Shown here: positions 48,539 through 58,951 of the stretch, one piece after another | Layout: each line of letters opens with the position of its first letter | Position numbering within the stretch: position 1 is the first letter of the stretch | Source of the DNA: Pantoea ananatis LMG 2665 | GTDB lineage: Bacteria > Pseudomonadota > Gammaproteobacteria > Enterobacterales > Enterobacteriaceae | Length of the DNA: 64,000 nucleotides | Direction: 5' to 3' | NCBI RefSeq assembly: GCF_000710035.2 | Contig: NZ_JMJJ01000004.1 | Span: 620,001-684,000 of the forward strand | The notes under the pieces: model-generated | What the model saw: the letters and a program-made list of their open reading frames with translations, nothing else | Database searches by the model: none | Told to the model about the DNA's origin: nothing | Program-made: the position numbers and the translations under genes

Positions 48539-49495
48539 ATGAAAACAGAGAATCCAGGCGTACACTTTGTCGCCATCACGGCTGAAAATGCCGGACAACG
48601 CATTGACAACTTTTTGCGCACCCAGTTAAAGGGCGTGCCGAAAAGCATGATTTATCGCATCGTGCGTAAAGGCGAGGTGCGGGTTAACAAGAAACGCATC
48701 AAGCCAGAATATAAGCTGGAAGAGGGCGATGAGGTGCGTATCCCGCCCGTCCGGGTAGCCGAACGGGACGAAGAGGCCGTTTCGCCCAAGCTGGCCAAAG
48801 TGGCTTCTTTAGCCAATGCCATTCTCTTTGAAGACGATCACCTGCTGGTGCTGAATAAGCCGTCCGGTACAGCGGTACACGGTGGCAGCGGCCTGAGCTT
48901 TGGCGTGATAGAAGGCTTGCGCGCCCTGCGTCCTGAGGCTCGTTTCCTGGAGCTGGTGCACCGTCTGGATCGTGACACCTCTGGCGTGCTGCTGGTGGCC
49001 AAAAAGCGTTCAGCCTTGCGCTCGCTGCATGAACAACTGCGTGAGAAAGGCATGCAGAAAGACTATCTGGCGCTGGTTCAGGGTAACTGGCCATCGCATC
49101 TGAAAGTGGTTCAGGCACCGTTGCTGAAAAACATTCTGCAAAGCGGTGAGCGCATGGTACGCGTGAGCAGCGACGGCAAGCCTTCAGAAACCCGGTTTAA
49201 AGTGGAAGAGCGCTTCGACTTCGCCACCCTTGTAAAAGCCAGCCCGGTTACCGGACGTACCCACCAGATTCGTGTGCATACGCTGCATGCCGGTCATCCT
49301 ATTGCATTCGACGACCGCTACGGCGATCGCGCGTTTGACAGCCAGCTGTCCTCTACGGGGCTTAACCGCTTGTTCCTGCATGCGGCCGCGCTGACCTTTA
49401 CGCATCCCAACACGGGTGAGACGCTCCGCATGGAAGCGCCACTGGATGACAAGTTGCAGCATTGCCTGACGATGCTGCGCCAGCAGAAAAGCTGA
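48539..49495 (+). CDS. rluC: 23S rRNA pseudouridine synthase RluC
   Basis: The 318-residue enzyme matches RluC, which makes pseudouridine at 955, 2504 and 2580 of 23S rRNA. An S4 RNA-binding domain (about 19-80, with RIDNFLRTQLKGVPKSMIYR) precedes the RluA-type catalytic domain with the Asp in LVHRLDRDTSGVLLVAKKR. No Shine-Dalgarno stands before the ATG, but the N-terminus matches the family. It is divergent from rne, as in E. coli. Confidence 0.96.
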   Translation: MKTENPGVHFVAITAENAGQRIDNFLRTQLKGVPKSMIYRIVRKGEVRVNKKRIKPEYKLEEGDEVRIPPVRVAERDEEAVSPKLAKVASLANAILFEDDHLLVLNKPSGTAVHGGSGLSFGVIEGLRALRPEARFLELVHRLDRDTSGVLLVAKKRSALRSLHEQLREKGMQKDYLALVQGNWPSHLKVVQAPLLKNILQSGERMVRVSSDGKPSETRFKVEERFDFATLVKASPVTGRTHQIRVHTLHAGHPIAFDDRYGDRAFDSQLSSTGLNRLFLHAAALTFTHPNTGETLRMEAPLDDKLQHCLTMLRQQKS

Positions 49496-49506
49496 CGCGC
49501 CGGGCA

Positions 49507-50094
49507 TCAATCCGACAGGGGGTTGATGCCTGCTTCTCGCAGCATAGTGCTGAGCGCGATAAGCGGTAAACCGACCAGCGTATTCGGATCGCGTCCCTCA
49601 AGACGATCGAATAAACAAATCCCCAACCCTTCGCTTTTAAAGCTCCCTGCGCACTGCAGCGGTTGCTCTTTCTTTATATAGGCACGGATCTCGGCGTCGG
49701 TTAGCGTGCGGAAATGGACGCTAAACGGCTCACAGCATTGCATTAAGCGCTGGCTGGCAGGGTGGTATAGCGCCAGCCCGGTATAAAACGTTACGCGCTG
49801 GCCGCTGGCGGCCCGCAACTGTGCTTCCGCGTTTTCAACCGTATGGGGTTTCCCGGTTATCACGCCATTCAGCACGCAGACCTGGTCAGAACCAATAATC
49901 CAGTGGTCAGGATAACGTTCGGCCAGCGCCTGCGCCTTGGCGATGGCTAATCGGGTGACCAGCGCTTCCGCGCTTTCATGCGCTAACGGCGTTTCATCTG
50001 TCTGCGGCGAATCGACCGTGAAAGGCAGGCCCAGCCGCGCTAACAGTGCCTGACGAAAGGGCGACGTTGATGCTAAAAGAATCGATGCTGTCAT
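49507..50094 (-). CDS. maf-2: Maf-family nucleotide pyrophosphatase YceF (7-methyl-GTP specific)
   Basis: The 195-residue protein matches YceF (Maf-2), which hydrolyses 7-methyl-GTP and related modified nucleotides. The start [20 protein letters not shown], the central [13 protein letters not shown] with its catalytic Asp, and [11 protein letters not shown] near the end are conserved. It is convergent with rluC and divergent from yceD. Confidence 0.94.
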   Translation of the reverse strand: MTASILLASTSPFRQALLARLGLPFTVDSPQTDETPLAHESAEALVTRLAIAKAQALAERYPDHWIIGSDQVCVLNGVITGKPHTVENAEAQLRAASGQRVTFYTGLALYHPASQRLMQCCEPFSVHFRTLTDAEIRAYIKKEQPLQCAGSFKSEGLGICLFDRLEGRDPNTLVGLPLIALSTMLREAGINPLSD

Positions 50095-50196
50095 TTTTTT
50101 TCAATATTGATAGCGAATTGGTGGCAGTCATTTTAAACTGTGCGCCGCACTGGATGCGAATAGTGGTTGAAAGATGCTGGTAAACGGCCTTTTTCT

Positions 50197-50225
50197 TTGA
50201 CTCTATGTGATTACAAAGTTAATAT
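50197..50225 (+). promoter_or_regulatory. Sigma-70 promoter of yceD-rpmF-fab operon
   Basis: TTGACT (50197-50202), a 17-bp spacer and TAATAT (50220-50225) form a near-consensus promoter. Transcription would start about 7 bp later, only a few bases before the yceD ATG at 50235, so the mRNA would have almost no leader. Confidence 0.8.
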
Positions 50226-50234
50226 GCGCGCCCT

Positions 50235-50756
50235 ATGCAAAAGGTAAAATTACCCCTGACGCTGGACCCAGTCCGCACCGCTCAAAAACGCCTGGATTAT
50301 CAAGGTGTTTATACCTCTCAACAGGTTGAGCGTGTTGCTGAGTCGGTCGTCAGTGTGGACAGTGATGTAGATTGTGTCATGTCGTTTGCGGTTGACAACC
50401 AGCGTCTGGCAGTACTGACGGGTACTGCTGATGTACAGGTTACGCTACGTTGTCAGCGCTGCAACCAGGTTTTTCCACATCATGTACACGTAAGCTATTG
50501 CTTCAGTCCTGTGTCGTCTGACGAGCAGGCCGAAGCGTTGCCGGAAGCGTACGAGCCGGTTGATGTCAACGAGTTTGGTGAGATCGACCTGCTGGCAGTT
50601 ATCGAGGATGAAGTTATTCTCGCGCTGCCTGTGGTTCCGGTGCACGATTCTGAACACTGTGAAGTGTCCGAGGCGGACATGGTCTTTGGTCAGTTGCCTG
50701 CAGAGGCAGAAAAACCAAACCCATTTGCCGTATTAGCCAGTTTAAAGCGTAAGTAA
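50235..50756 (+). CDS. yceD: 23S rRNA accumulation protein YceD (DUF177)
   Basis: The 173-residue protein matches YceD (DUF177). [13 protein letters not shown] motif with two Cys is at the centre and the acidic C-terminal part ends [12 protein letters not shown]. It is linked to 23S rRNA accumulation in bacteria and plants. No Shine-Dalgarno lies before the ATG, and the promoter places the transcript start about 3 bp upstream. rpmF follows 14 bp later. Confidence 0.94.
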   Translation: MQKVKLPLTLDPVRTAQKRLDYQGVYTSQQVERVAESVVSVDSDVDCVMSFAVDNQRLAVLTGTADVQVTLRCQRCNQVFPHHVHVSYCFSPVSSDEQAEALPEAYEPVDVNEFGEIDLLAVIEDEVILALPVVPVHDSEHCEVSEADMVFGQLPAEAEKPNPFAVLASLKRK

Positions 50757-50770
50757 TAGGAGTAAGGTCC

Positions 50771-50941
50771 ATGGCCGTACAACAGAATAAACCCACCCGT
50801 TCTAAGCGTGGTATGCGTCGTTCGCACGATGCGCTGACCACTGCCACTCTGTCAGTAGATAAAGTTTCTGGTGAAACTCATCTGCGTCACCACATCACTG
50901 CGGACGGTTACTACCGCGGTCGCAAGGTTATCGTTAAGTAA
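50771..50941 (+). CDS. rpmF: Ribosomal protein bL32
   Basis: The 56-residue basic protein matches L32 of the large ribosomal subunit: [20 protein letters not shown] at the start, [20 protein letters not shown] at the end. The enteric form lacks the zinc-binding Cys found in other bacteria. It is preceded by AGGAG and lies between yceD and plsX, tying ribosome production to lipid synthesis. Confidence 0.97.
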   Translation: MAVQQNKPTRSKRGMRRSHDALTTATLSVDKVSGETHLRHHITADGYYRGRKVIVK

Positions 50942-50966
50942 GTTCTTTGCTTAGCAAGGCGATACC

Positions 50967-52007
50967 TTGGCACGTTTGACCCTGGCTATCGATGCCATGG
51001 GCGGGGACTTCGGTCCCTGCGTGACGGTGCCTGCAGCATTGCAGGCACTGGCCTCTCATTCGGAAATTATCCTTCTTCTTGTCGGAGATCCCGACATTCT
51101 CACGCCATTGCTTGCCAAAGCGGATTCCTCCTTGCTGGAGCGACTGCAGGTTGTGCCTGCCGAATCAGTTATTGCAAGTGATGCGCGACCCGCACAAGCC
51201 ATCCGTAACAGCCGCGGCAGTTCTATGCGAGTGGCGTTAGAGTTGGTTAAAGAAGGGCGGGCTCAGGCCTGCGTCAGCAGCGGCAACACGGGCGCGCTGA
51301 TGGGGCTGGCGACATTATTACTGAAGCCGCTGGACGGGATTAAACGTCCGGCGCTTATGACCGTTTTACCCCATCAGCAGAAGGGAAAAACGGTCATTTT
51401 AGATTTAGGTGCCAATGTCGACTCAGACAGTGCGATGCTGGTGCAGTTTGCGGTAATGGGCTCAGTGATGGCGGAAGAAGTGTTGGGGATTGCGAATCCC
51501 CGTGTGGCACTTCTCAATATTGGTCATGAAGAGCATAAAGGGCTTGAAAGCATCCGCGATGCGGCGTTAAGTCTCAAGGCATTGCCGCAGATTAACTACA
51601 TTGGTTACCTTGAAGGTAATGATTTACTGACTGGCAAAACGGATGTGCTGGTCTGTGATGGTTTCGCAGGAAACATCACTCTGAAGACAATGGAAGGCGT
51701 AGTAAGAATGTTTCTTTCTCTGTTCAAGTCATCAGAGGAAGGTAAGAAGCGGTCGTGGTGGCTGACGTTGCTGGGGCGCTGGATGAAAAAGCGTTTGGTC
51801 AGGCGCTTCGGGCATCTCAACCCCGACCAGTATAATGGCGCTTGTCTGTTAGGATTACGCGGGACAGTGATAAAGAGCCATGGTGCAGCAAATCAACATG
51901 CTTTTGCCGTGGCGATCAATCAGGCCGAGCAGACGGTGAGGCGGCAGGTGCCTGAACGCATTGCCGCCCGTCTGGACGCTGTATTAGCCAGGAGTGACAA
52001 AGCCTAG
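50967..52007 (+). CDS. plsX: Phosphate acyltransferase PlsX
   Basis: The 346-residue enzyme matches PlsX, which makes acyl-phosphate from acyl-ACP for phosphatidic acid synthesis. [40 protein letters not shown] and [20 protein letters not shown] are conserved. It starts with TTG at 50967, reading [13 protein letters not shown]; that start matches the family and no ATG fits. Compared with E. coli the C-terminus is about ten residues shorter. fabH starts directly after its stop. Confidence 0.95.
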   Translation: MARLTLAIDAMGGDFGPCVTVPAALQALASHSEIILLLVGDPDILTPLLAKADSSLLERLQVVPAESVIASDARPAQAIRNSRGSSMRVALELVKEGRAQACVSSGNTGALMGLATLLLKPLDGIKRPALMTVLPHQQKGKTVILDLGANVDSDSAMLVQFAVMGSVMAEEVLGIANPRVALLNIGHEEHKGLESIRDAALSLKALPQINYIGYLEGNDLLTGKTDVLVCDGFAGNITLKTMEGVVRMFLSLFKSSEEGKKRSWWLTLLGRWMKKRLVRRFGHLNPDQYNGACLLGLRGTVIKSHGAANQHAFAVAINQAEQTVRRQVPERIAARLDAVLARSDKA

Positions 52008-52961
52008 ATGTTTACCAAAATTATCGGTACGGGCAGTTATTTGCCCAGCCAGATCCGCACCAATGCCGATCTGGAAAAAATGGTGGAGACTTCGGACGAG
52101 TGGATTGTTACCCGTACCGGCATTCGTGAGCGCCGTATTGCTGCGCCGGATGAGACTGTCGCAAGTATGGGACATCAGGCTGCACAACGTGCACTGGAAA
52201 TGGCAGGCGTTGACGCCAATGATATCGGTCTGATCATCGTTGCGACCACCTCGTCCAGTCACGCCTTTCCAAGCTCTGCCTGCCTGATTCAGCAGATGCT
52301 TGACATCAAAGACTGTGCGGCGTTTGACCTCGCAGCAGCCTGTGCCGGCTTTACCTATGCGTTAAGCGTGGCCGATCAATATATTAAAAACGGTGCCGTT
52401 AAACATGCGTTAGTCATCGGTGCCGATGTCCTCGCGCGTACGCTCAATCCAGACGATCGTGGGACGATCATCCTGTTTGGTGATGGTGCCGGCGCTGTTG
52501 TGCTGGGCCAGAGCGAAGAGCAGGGGATCATTTCAACCCACCTGCACGCTGACGGTCGCTATGCGAAACTGTTGACGCTGCCGTATCAGGATCGCGAAAA
52601 TCAGGATCAGCCCGCTTATTTGACAATGGCAGGCAATGAAGTCTTCAAAGTGGCGGTTACCGAGTTAGCCCACATTGTGGACGAAACCTTGCAGGCAAAT
52701 AACATTGCGCGTGAAGAGCTGGACTGGCTGGTGCCGCATCAGGCTAACCTGCGTATTATCAGCGCCACGGCGAAAAAACTGGGTATGACCATGGAGAAAG
52801 TGGTCGTGACGCTGGATCGCCATGGAAATACCTCTGCCGCATCCGTGCCAAGTGCGCTGGATGAGGCGGTGCGCGATGGCCGCATCAAACCCGGACAACT
52901 TATTTTGCTGGAAGCCTTTGGTGGTGGATTCACCTGGGGTTCTGCGCTGGTTCGCTTTTGA
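52008..52961 (+). CDS. fabH: 3-oxoacyl-ACP synthase III FabH
   Basis: The 317-residue enzyme matches FabH, which joins acetyl-CoA and malonyl-ACP to start fatty-acid synthesis. The catalytic Cys is in [14 protein letters not shown], the His in [11 protein letters not shown] and the Asn in [12 protein letters not shown]. It abuts plsX and is followed by fabD after 16 bp. Confidence 0.97.
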   Translation: MFTKIIGTGSYLPSQIRTNADLEKMVETSDEWIVTRTGIRERRIAAPDETVASMGHQAAQRALEMAGVDANDIGLIIVATTSSSHAFPSSACLIQQMLDIKDCAAFDLAAACAGFTYALSVADQYIKNGAVKHALVIGADVLARTLNPDDRGTIILFGDGAGAVVLGQSEEQGIISTHLHADGRYAKLLTLPYQDRENQDQPAYLTMAGNEVFKVAVTELAHIVDETLQANNIAREELDWLVPHQANLRIISATAKKLGMTMEKVVVTLDRHGNTSAASVPSALDEAVRDGRIKPGQLILLEAFGGGFTWGSALVRF

Positions 52962-52977
52962 TTGACAGGAATTGAAA

Positions 52978-53910
52978 ATGACGCAATTTGCTTTTGTTTT
53001 CCCAGGTCAGGGTTCACAGACTGTGGGCATGTTAGCGGATCTGGCCGCTGCTTATCCGGCGGTTGAAGCGACGTTTCGTGAAGCTTCTGATGTTCTCGGT
53101 TACGATCTGTGGCAGTTAGTCAGCCAGGGGCCGGCTGAAGAGCTGAATAAAACCTGGCAGACGCAGCCTGCTTTGCTGGCTGCCTCGGTAGCCATCTATC
53201 GTGTCTGGCAGCAGCAGGGCGGTCAACAACCCGCCCTGATGGCAGGTCACAGCCTGGGAGAATACTCCGCGCTGGTCTGCGCAGGTGTGCTGAATTTTGC
53301 GGACGCGATCAAGCTGGTTGAACTGCGCGGTAAGCTGATGCAGGAAGCCGTGCCTGAGGGCACGGGTGCGATGCAGGCAATTATCGGCCTTGATGACGCT
53401 GCGATTGCTAAAGCCTGTGAAGAAAGTGCGCAGGGCCAAGTGGTTTCGCCGGTTAACTTCAACTCGCCAGGCCAGGTGGTTATCGCCGGCAATAAAGAGG
53501 CGGTTGAACGTGCGGGTGCAGCCTGCAAAGCGGCAGGCGCAAAACGTGCGCTACCGCTGCCGGTAAGCGTCCCTTCACACTGCGCGCTGATGAAACCGGC
53601 TGCCGATAAGCTGGCATTAACACTGGAAAACATCACGTTTAATGCGCCAGCTGTGCCGGTCATTAACAACGTGGATGTCAAAGCCGAAACGGACGCCGAC
53701 GCGATTCGACATGCGCTGATTCGTCAGCTTTACAGCCCGGTCCGCTGGACCGAGAGCGTTGAGGCTATGGCCGCGCAGGGCGTCACGCAACTTATTGAAA
53801 TGGGACCGGGTAAAGTCCTTACCGGTCTGACAAAACGCATTGTAGACGGCCTGTCCGCAGCAGCGGTGAACGATACTGCGTCATTGACTGCGGCGCTTGC
53901 ACAGGAATAA
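52978..53910 (+). CDS. fabD: Malonyl-CoA-ACP transacylase FabD
   Basis: The 310-residue enzyme matches FabD. The Ser nucleophile is in MAGHSLGEYSALV, the Arg in VELRGKLMQEAVPEG and the His in SVPSHCALMKPAA; the start FAFVFPGQGSQTVGML is typical. The ATG at 52978 agrees with E. coli; a TTG two codons earlier is in frame but not needed. fabG follows 10 bp later. Confidence 0.97.
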   Translation: MTQFAFVFPGQGSQTVGMLADLAAAYPAVEATFREASDVLGYDLWQLVSQGPAEELNKTWQTQPALLAASVAIYRVWQQQGGQQPALMAGHSLGEYSALVCAGVLNFADAIKLVELRGKLMQEAVPEGTGAMQAIIGLDDAAIAKACEESAQGQVVSPVNFNSPGQVVIAGNKEAVERAGAACKAAGAKRALPLPVSVPSHCALMKPAADKLALTLENITFNAPAVPVINNVDVKAETDADAIRHALIRQLYSPVRWTESVEAMAAQGVTQLIEMGPGKVLTGLTKRIVDGLSAAAVNDTASLTAALAQE

Positions 53911-53920
53911 GAGGAAAATC

Positions 53921-54655
53921 ATGAGCTTTGAAGGTAAAGTAGCGCTGGTAACTGGCGCAAGCCGCGGCATCGGCCGTGCGATTGCAGAAACCCTGGCCGC
54001 ACGCGGTGCGAAAGTGGTAGGTACTGCAACCAGCCAAAGTGGCGCCGATGCTATCAGTGATTACCTTGGCGATAAAGGACAAGGTCTGCTGTTAAACGTG
54101 ACGGATGCCGCTTCTGTAAACAGCGTTTTAGAGAAAATTCGCGCTGAATTTGGCGAAGTGGACATTTTAGTCAATAATGCAGGCATTACGCGTGATAATC
54201 TACTGATGCGTATGAAGGACGATGAGTGGCAGGATATCCTGGATACCAACCTCACATCGGTTTTCCGTCTTTCGAAGGCGGTGATGCGTGCCATGATGAA
54301 AAAGCGCATGGGTCGTATCATCACCATCGGTTCTGTTGTTGGAACCATGGGCAATGCGGGTCAGGCAAACTACGCTGCAGCAAAAGCAGGTTTGATTGGC
54401 TTTAGCAAATCACTGGCGCGCGAAATCGCGTCACGTGGCATTACCGTCAACGTCGTGGCTCCGGGCTTCATAGAGACTGACATGACGCGGGCACTGAACG
54501 AAGATCAACGTTCCGGTATTCTGGCGGAGGTCCCAGCGGGTCGTTTAGGCGAAGCGCAGGAAATTGCTAATGCCGTTGCATTCTTAGCCTCTGACGAAGC
54601 AGCCTACATCACGGGTGAGACGCTGCACGTCAATGGCGGCATGTATATGGTCTGA
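53921..54655 (+). CDS. fabG: 3-oxoacyl-ACP reductase FabG
   Basis: The 244-residue SDR enzyme matches FabG, the NADPH-dependent ketoacyl-ACP reductase of each elongation cycle. The NADP-binding TGASRGIGRAIAE, the NNAG motif and the catalytic Ser/Tyr/Lys (IGSVVGTMGNAGQANYAAAK) are intact. The ATG at 53921 has GAGGA upstream. The frame extends back into fabD without meaning. Confidence 0.98.
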   Translation: MSFEGKVALVTGASRGIGRAIAETLAARGAKVVGTATSQSGADAISDYLGDKGQGLLLNVTDAASVNSVLEKIRAEFGEVDILVNNAGITRDNLLMRMKDDEWQDILDTNLTSVFRLSKAVMRAMMKKRMGRIITIGSVVGTMGNAGQANYAAAKAGLIGFSKSLAREIASRGITVNVVAPGFIETDMTRALNEDQRSGILAEVPAGRLGEAQEIANAVAFLASDEAAYITGETLHVNGGMYMV

Positions 54656-54732
54656 TAATCACGAAATCATTTGCATTATTTGCGGATAAAACCGCACAAT
54701 AGCGTAAAATCGTGGTTCGACCAGCCGGGATT

Positions 54733-54761
54733 TTGTTGCATCTTTTTCAACATTTTATACA
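54733..54761 (+). promoter_or_regulatory. Candidate promoter of acpP
   Basis: TTGTTG - 17 bp - TATACA fits a sigma-70 promoter, 48 bp before the acpP start, in a 153-bp AT-rich gap inside the fab cluster. E. coli acpP is known to have its own strong promoter, which explains its high level. Confidence 0.5.
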
Positions 54762-54808
54762 CTACGAAAACCATCGCGAAAGCGAGTTTTGATAGGAAAT
54801 TAAATAGT

Positions 54809-55045
54809 ATGAGCGATATCGAACAACGCGTTAAGAAAATCATCAGTGAGCAGCTGGGTGTGAAAGAGGAAGAAGTGACCAACTCTGCATCTTTCGTAGA
54901 AGACCTGGGTGCCGATTCTCTTGATACCGTTGAGCTGGTAATGGCTCTGGAAGAAGAGTTTGATACTGAAATTCCAGACGAAGAAGCTGAGAAAATCACT
55001 ACCGTTCAGGCAGCGATCGACTATATCAATAGCCATAAAGGCTAA
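54809..55045 (+). CDS. acpP: Acyl carrier protein AcpP
   Basis: The 78-residue acidic protein is nearly identical to enteric ACP. Ser37 in [13 protein letters not shown] takes the 4'-phosphopantetheine arm. It carries acyl chains for FabH, FabD, FabG, FabF, PlsX and LpxL, all but one encoded nearby. The ATG at 54809 gives the exact family length; the longer open frame upstream is not coding. Confidence 0.98.
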   Translation: MSDIEQRVKKIISEQLGVKEEEVTNSASFVEDLGADSLDTVELVMALEEEFDTEIPDEEAEKITTVQAAIDYINSHKG

Positions 55046-55130
55046 TGAATATCTTCAGGCGGTCATATGACCGCCTGAGTTTTATGTTTGCCCCACAATA
55101 GTCATTTTTATCCCTCCCTGGAGGACGAAC

Positions 55131-56372
55131 GTGTCTAAGCGTCGTGTAGTTGTGACTGGTCTTGGCATGTTGTCTCCTGTCGGCAATACCGTAGAGTCTA
55201 CCTGGAGTGCTCTCCTTGCCGGTCAGAGCGGCATTAACCTGATCGACCATTTTGATACCAGCGCCTATGCAACACGTTTTGCAGGTCTGGTAAGAGATTT
55301 TAATTGCGATGACTTTATCTCTCGTAAAGATCAACGCAAGATGGATGACTTCATTCAGTACGGCATCGTGGCAGGCATTCAGGCCATGCAGGACAGCGGT
55401 CTGGTTGTGACCGACGAAAATGCAGGCCGGGTTGGCGCAGCAATTGGTTCGGGCATCGGGGGCTTGGGTCTTATTGAAGACAACCATACCTCTCTGGTGA
55501 ACGGTGGCCCGCGTAAAATTAGCCCATTCTTTGTGCCTTCCACAATCGTCAATATGGTGGCGGGGCATCTCACCATCATGTATGGCCTGAAAGGCCCCAG
55601 CATCTCCATTGCGACCGCCTGTACGTCTGGCGTGCACAATATCGGTCATGCTGCACGTATCATCGCCTATAACGATGCCGACGTGATGCTGGCGGGCGGT
55701 GCGGAAAAAGCCAGTACGCCACTTGGCGTTGGCGGATTCGGCGCGGCACGTGCGCTGTCGACGCGTAACGAAAACCCCCAGGCGGCAAGCCGTCCATGGG
55801 ATAAAGACCGAGATGGATTTGTACTGGGCGACGGCGCTGGCATTATCGTACTGGAAGAGTATGAGCATGCTAAGAAACGTGGCGCAAAAATCTATGCGGA
55901 AATTGTGGGCTTTGGGATGAGCAGCGATGCTTATCACATGACCTCACCGCCGGAAGACGGTTCAGGTGCAGCCGCTGCGATGATCAACGCGCTGCGTGAT
56001 GCGCAGATGACGCCAGATAAGATTGGTTACGTCAATGCACACGGTACCTCAACCCCAGCCGGCGATAAAGCGGAAGCCCAGGCGGTGAAATCCGTTTTTG
56101 GTGCAGCAGCCAGTACGGTAATGGTCAGCTCCACCAAATCCATGACCGGCCATCTGTTGGGTGCGGCGGGCGCGGTTGAGTCGATCTATTCGATTCTGGC
56201 CCTGCGCGACCAGGCGATTCCACCGACGCTGAACCTGGATAATCCTGATGAAGGTTGCGATCTTGATTTCGTTCCGCACACCGCTCGTCAGGTTTCGGGG
56301 CTGGAATACACGCTGTGTAACTCCTTCGGCTTCGGCGGTACCAACGGCTCGCTGATTTTCCGTAAAATCTAA
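55131..56372 (+). CDS. fabF: 3-oxoacyl-ACP synthase II FabF
   Basis: The 413-residue enzyme matches FabF, the condensing enzyme that elongates palmitoleate to cis-vaccenate, more so at low temperature. The Cys164 nucleophile is in [12 protein letters not shown]; the two His are in [12 protein letters not shown] and [14 protein letters not shown]. It starts with GTG, as in E. coli, with GGAG upstream. A terminator-like hairpin follows. Confidence 0.97.
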   Translation: MSKRRVVVTGLGMLSPVGNTVESTWSALLAGQSGINLIDHFDTSAYATRFAGLVRDFNCDDFISRKDQRKMDDFIQYGIVAGIQAMQDSGLVVTDENAGRVGAAIGSGIGGLGLIEDNHTSLVNGGPRKISPFFVPSTIVNMVAGHLTIMYGLKGPSISIATACTSGVHNIGHAARIIAYNDADVMLAGGAEKASTPLGVGGFGAARALSTRNENPQAASRPWDKDRDGFVLGDGAGIIVLEEYEHAKKRGAKIYAEIVGFGMSSDAYHMTSPPEDGSGAAAAMINALRDAQMTPDKIGYVNAHGTSTPAGDKAEAQAVKSVFGAAASTVMVSSTKSMTGHLLGAAGAVESIYSILALRDQAIPPTLNLDNPDEGCDLDFVPHTARQVSGLEYTLCNSFGFGGTNGSLIFRKI

Positions 56373-56394
56373 ACATTCCGTTTATGATTGCTGT

Positions 56395-56420
56395 AAAGGC
56401 CCGCAATGCGGGCCTTTTTT
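56395..56420 (+). terminator. Terminator after fabF
   Basis: A 10-bp stem (AAAGGCCCGC / GCGGGCCTTT) with a 3-nt loop ends in a T-run between fabF and pabC. It may only attenuate, since pabC lies 75 bp further on in the same direction. Confidence 0.82.
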
Positions 56421-56494
56421 CTATCCAGCGGCGCGAAGAAACCGATAAAATCATGGCCATCGTCGAGCAACGTTCTGATACCGGAGAAACGGCA

Positions 56495-57310
56495 ATGTGG
56501 ATAAACGGCACTGAGCAATCCCAGCTGGCGGCCACCGATCGTGCCGTACAGTTTGGCGATGGCTGCTTTACGACCGCCGCGATCGGCAACGGCAAAATCC
56601 TGCTGTTTGACAGGCACATGCAGCGATTGCAGCAAAGCTGTGAACGGCTGTGGCTGAATGGCGTTGACTGGCCCGCGCTGGCGCAGGAGATGCAACACGC
56701 GGCCAGCGGACATGACAGGGCAGTGCTTAAAGTCATCATCAGCGCGGGCAGCGGCGGGCGGGGCTACAGCCGCAGCGGTTGTAGCGGCACCACACGAATC
56801 GTTTCGGTATCCCCCTGGCCTGCGCATTATGCGGCGCTACAGCAAACCGGCGTCAGGCTGGCCGTGAGCCCGGTCCGCCTGGCGCGCCAGCCTCAGTTTG
56901 CCGGCCTTAAGCACCTGAACCGGCTGGAACAGGTGATGATTCGTGCCCACCTTGAGCAGACCGACGCCGATGAGGCGCTGGTGCTTGACACTGACGGTTG
57001 GGTGGTGGAATGCTGTGCGGCCAATTTATTCTGGCGAAGCGGCGGCACGGTTTTTACCCCGGCGCTGGATCAGGCGGGCGTTGACGGCATTATGCGGCGC
57101 AGTCTGATAGCGGAAATGCGCGCCGCAGGTCAGATTTGTCAGGTGGTTCAGGCGGGACTGGCGCAACTCCAGGCAGCCGATGAGATTGTGGTATGCAACG
57201 CGCTGATGCCCGTATTACCCGTTCGACAACTTGATGCGCTGTCGTTTGAACAGCGCACCTTGTTTAACCAGCTACAGGCGAGCTGTAGAAAGATAATGGA
57301 AGCATCATGA
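56495..57310 (+). CDS. pabC: Aminodeoxychorismate lyase PabC
   Basis: The 271-residue PLP enzyme matches PabC, which releases pyruvate from aminodeoxychorismate to give p-aminobenzoate for folate. The [16 protein letters not shown] start, the PLP lysine in [14 protein letters not shown] and [10 protein letters not shown] are conserved. The ATG at 56495 begins [10 protein letters not shown] and follows GGAG at 8 bp. A longer open frame starts in the fabF terminator and is not real. Its stop overlaps mltG by 4 bp. Confidence 0.94.
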   Translation: MWINGTEQSQLAATDRAVQFGDGCFTTAAIGNGKILLFDRHMQRLQQSCERLWLNGVDWPALAQEMQHAASGHDRAVLKVIISAGSGGRGYSRSGCSGTTRIVSVSPWPAHYAALQQTGVRLAVSPVRLARQPQFAGLKHLNRLEQVMIRAHLEQTDADEALVLDTDGWVVECCAANLFWRSGGTVFTPALDQAGVDGIMRRSLIAEMRAAGQICQVVQAGLAQLQAADEIVVCNALMPVLPVRQLDALSFEQRTLFNQLQASCRKIMEAS

Positions 57311-58326
57311 GCCGAATCAAAAAAATAGGGGTGAGCGTTGTGGTCATCCTGCTCATCGCGGCAGCCGTGAGTTACTGGCAGGTTAAACAACTTGCAGCAA
57401 CCCGGTTGACCCTTTCCCAGGAAACGATCTACACGCTGCCGGCAGGAACCGGTCGCGTTGCACTGGAAGCGCAGTTGGAAAGTCAAAAGATTATCCCTCA
57501 CAGCATCTGGTTTGGCGCATTGCTTAAACTGGAGCCTGAGCTGGCCAAATTCAAAGCCGGAACCTATCGCCTTGAACCGACAATGACGGTCCGCAGTTTG
57601 CTGGAATTGCTCGCCAGCGGCAAAGAGGCACAATTCCCGCTGCGGTTTGTGGAAGGACAACGCCTGCAAGAGTGGCTTAGCGAATTACGTAAAGCGCCCT
57701 ACGTGAAACATACGCTGCCGGATGACAGCTATGCGACCGTCGCCAGCACGCTGAAGCTGGACGAAAAGGCGCTGGAAGGCAGTTTCTTTCCGGATACTTA
57801 TCTGTACACCGCAAACACCACCGATGTCGCGTTGCTGGAACGCGCGCATCAGCGGATGAAAAAGACCATCGATGAAGTCTGGCAGGGCAGGATGGATAAC
57901 CTGCCCTATAAAGATCCGCAGGAAATGGTCACGATGGCGTCGATCATCGAAAAAGAAACCGGTGTGAGTGAAGAGCGGGCTAAGGTGGCTTCCGTGTTTA
58001 TTAATCGCCTGCGCGTGGGGATGCGTCTGCAAACCGATCCTACCGTGATCTACGGCATGGGTAACGCCTATACTGGCACGCTGACGCGTAAAGATCTGGA
58101 AACGCCGTCGCCGTATAATACCTATATCATCAGCGGCCTGCCGCCGGGGCCAATTGCGATGCCGAGCAAAGCCTCACTGATTGCGGCCGCGCATCCGGAA
58201 AAAACCAACTATCTCTACTTCGTGGCGGATGGCAAAGGTGGACATACCTTCACCACCAATCTTGCCAGCCACAACAAGGCCGTGCAGGCTTACCGGCTGG
58301 TGTTAAAGGAAAAAAATGGACAGTAA
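57307..58326 (+). CDS. mltG: Endolytic murein transglycosylase MltG
   Basis: The 339-residue protein matches MltG (YceG). An N-terminal transmembrane helix (about 8-26) anchors it in the inner membrane; a LysM-like domain and the YceG catalytic domain follow in the periplasm, with the Glu in [20 protein letters not shown] and [13 protein letters not shown]. It cuts nascent glycan strands and so sets their length. It overlaps pabC by 4 bp and tmk by 11 bp. Confidence 0.95.
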   Translation: MSRIKKIGVSVVVILLIAAAVSYWQVKQLAATRLTLSQETIYTLPAGTGRVALEAQLESQKIIPHSIWFGALLKLEPELAKFKAGTYRLEPTMTVRSLLELLASGKEAQFPLRFVEGQRLQEWLSELRKAPYVKHTLPDDSYATVASTLKLDEKALEGSFFPDTYLYTANTTDVALLERAHQRMKKTIDEVWQGRMDNLPYKDPQEMVTMASIIEKETGVSEERAKVASVFINRLRVGMRLQTDPTVIYGMGNAYTGTLTRKDLETPSPYNTYIISGLPPGPIAMPSKASLIAAAHPEKTNYLYFVADGKGGHTFTTNLASHNKAVQAYRLVLKEKNGQ

Positions 58327-58951
58327 GTTTATTGTTATTGAAGGCCTGGAAGGCGCAGGAAAAACCACGGCGCGCGATGCGGTCGTTGCAACACTGCGGG
58401 CCAGTGGAATCGACGATATTGTCTTTACCCGCGAACCCGGCGGCACACCGCTGGCTGAGCAGCTCCGCGTGCTGGTCAAGCAGGGCATTGAGGGCGAGCA
58501 GGTAACCGATAAAGCGGAACTGTTAATGCTGTATGCCGCGCGCGTCCAACTGGTGGAAACGGTGATCAAGCCTGCGCTGGCGCGGGGGGCCTGGGTGATA
58601 GGCGATCGTCACGATCTCTCCTCCCAGGCATATCAGGGCGGCGGTCGCGGGCTGGACGCCGAACTGATGCGCACCTTACGGGATACGGTACTGGGCGACT
58701 TTCGTCCTGACCTGACGCTGTACCTCGATGTTACGCCTGAAACCGGGTTACAGCGTGCCCGCGCCCGCGGAGAATTAGACCGCATTGAGCAGGAGTCGCT
58801 GCGCTTTTTTGAACGCACGCGTGAGCGATATCTGGCGCTGGCTGCCGCCGATGACAGTATCCTGACGATAGATGCCACTCAGCCGCTTGAGCAGGTTACA
58901 AGCGCGCTGCACGCCACCCTGACGGCCTGGCTGGCGGAACAGCGCGCATGA
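58316..58951 (+). CDS. tmk: Thymidylate kinase
   Basis: The 211-residue enzyme phosphorylates dTMP to dTDP. The P-loop GLEGAGKTT, the DR(Y/H) site in [18 protein letters not shown] and the lid region [14 protein letters not shown] are present. The start lies 11 bp inside mltG and the end overlaps holB by 4 bp, so the genes are tightly coupled. Confidence 0.97.
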   Translation: MDSKFIVIEGLEGAGKTTARDAVVATLRASGIDDIVFTREPGGTPLAEQLRVLVKQGIEGEQVTDKAELLMLYAARVQLVETVIKPALARGAWVIGDRHDLSSQAYQGGGRGLDAELMRTLRDTVLGDFRPDLTLYLDVTPETGLQRARARGELDRIEQESLRFFERTRERYLALAAADDSILTIDATQPLEQVTSALHATLTAWLAEQRA

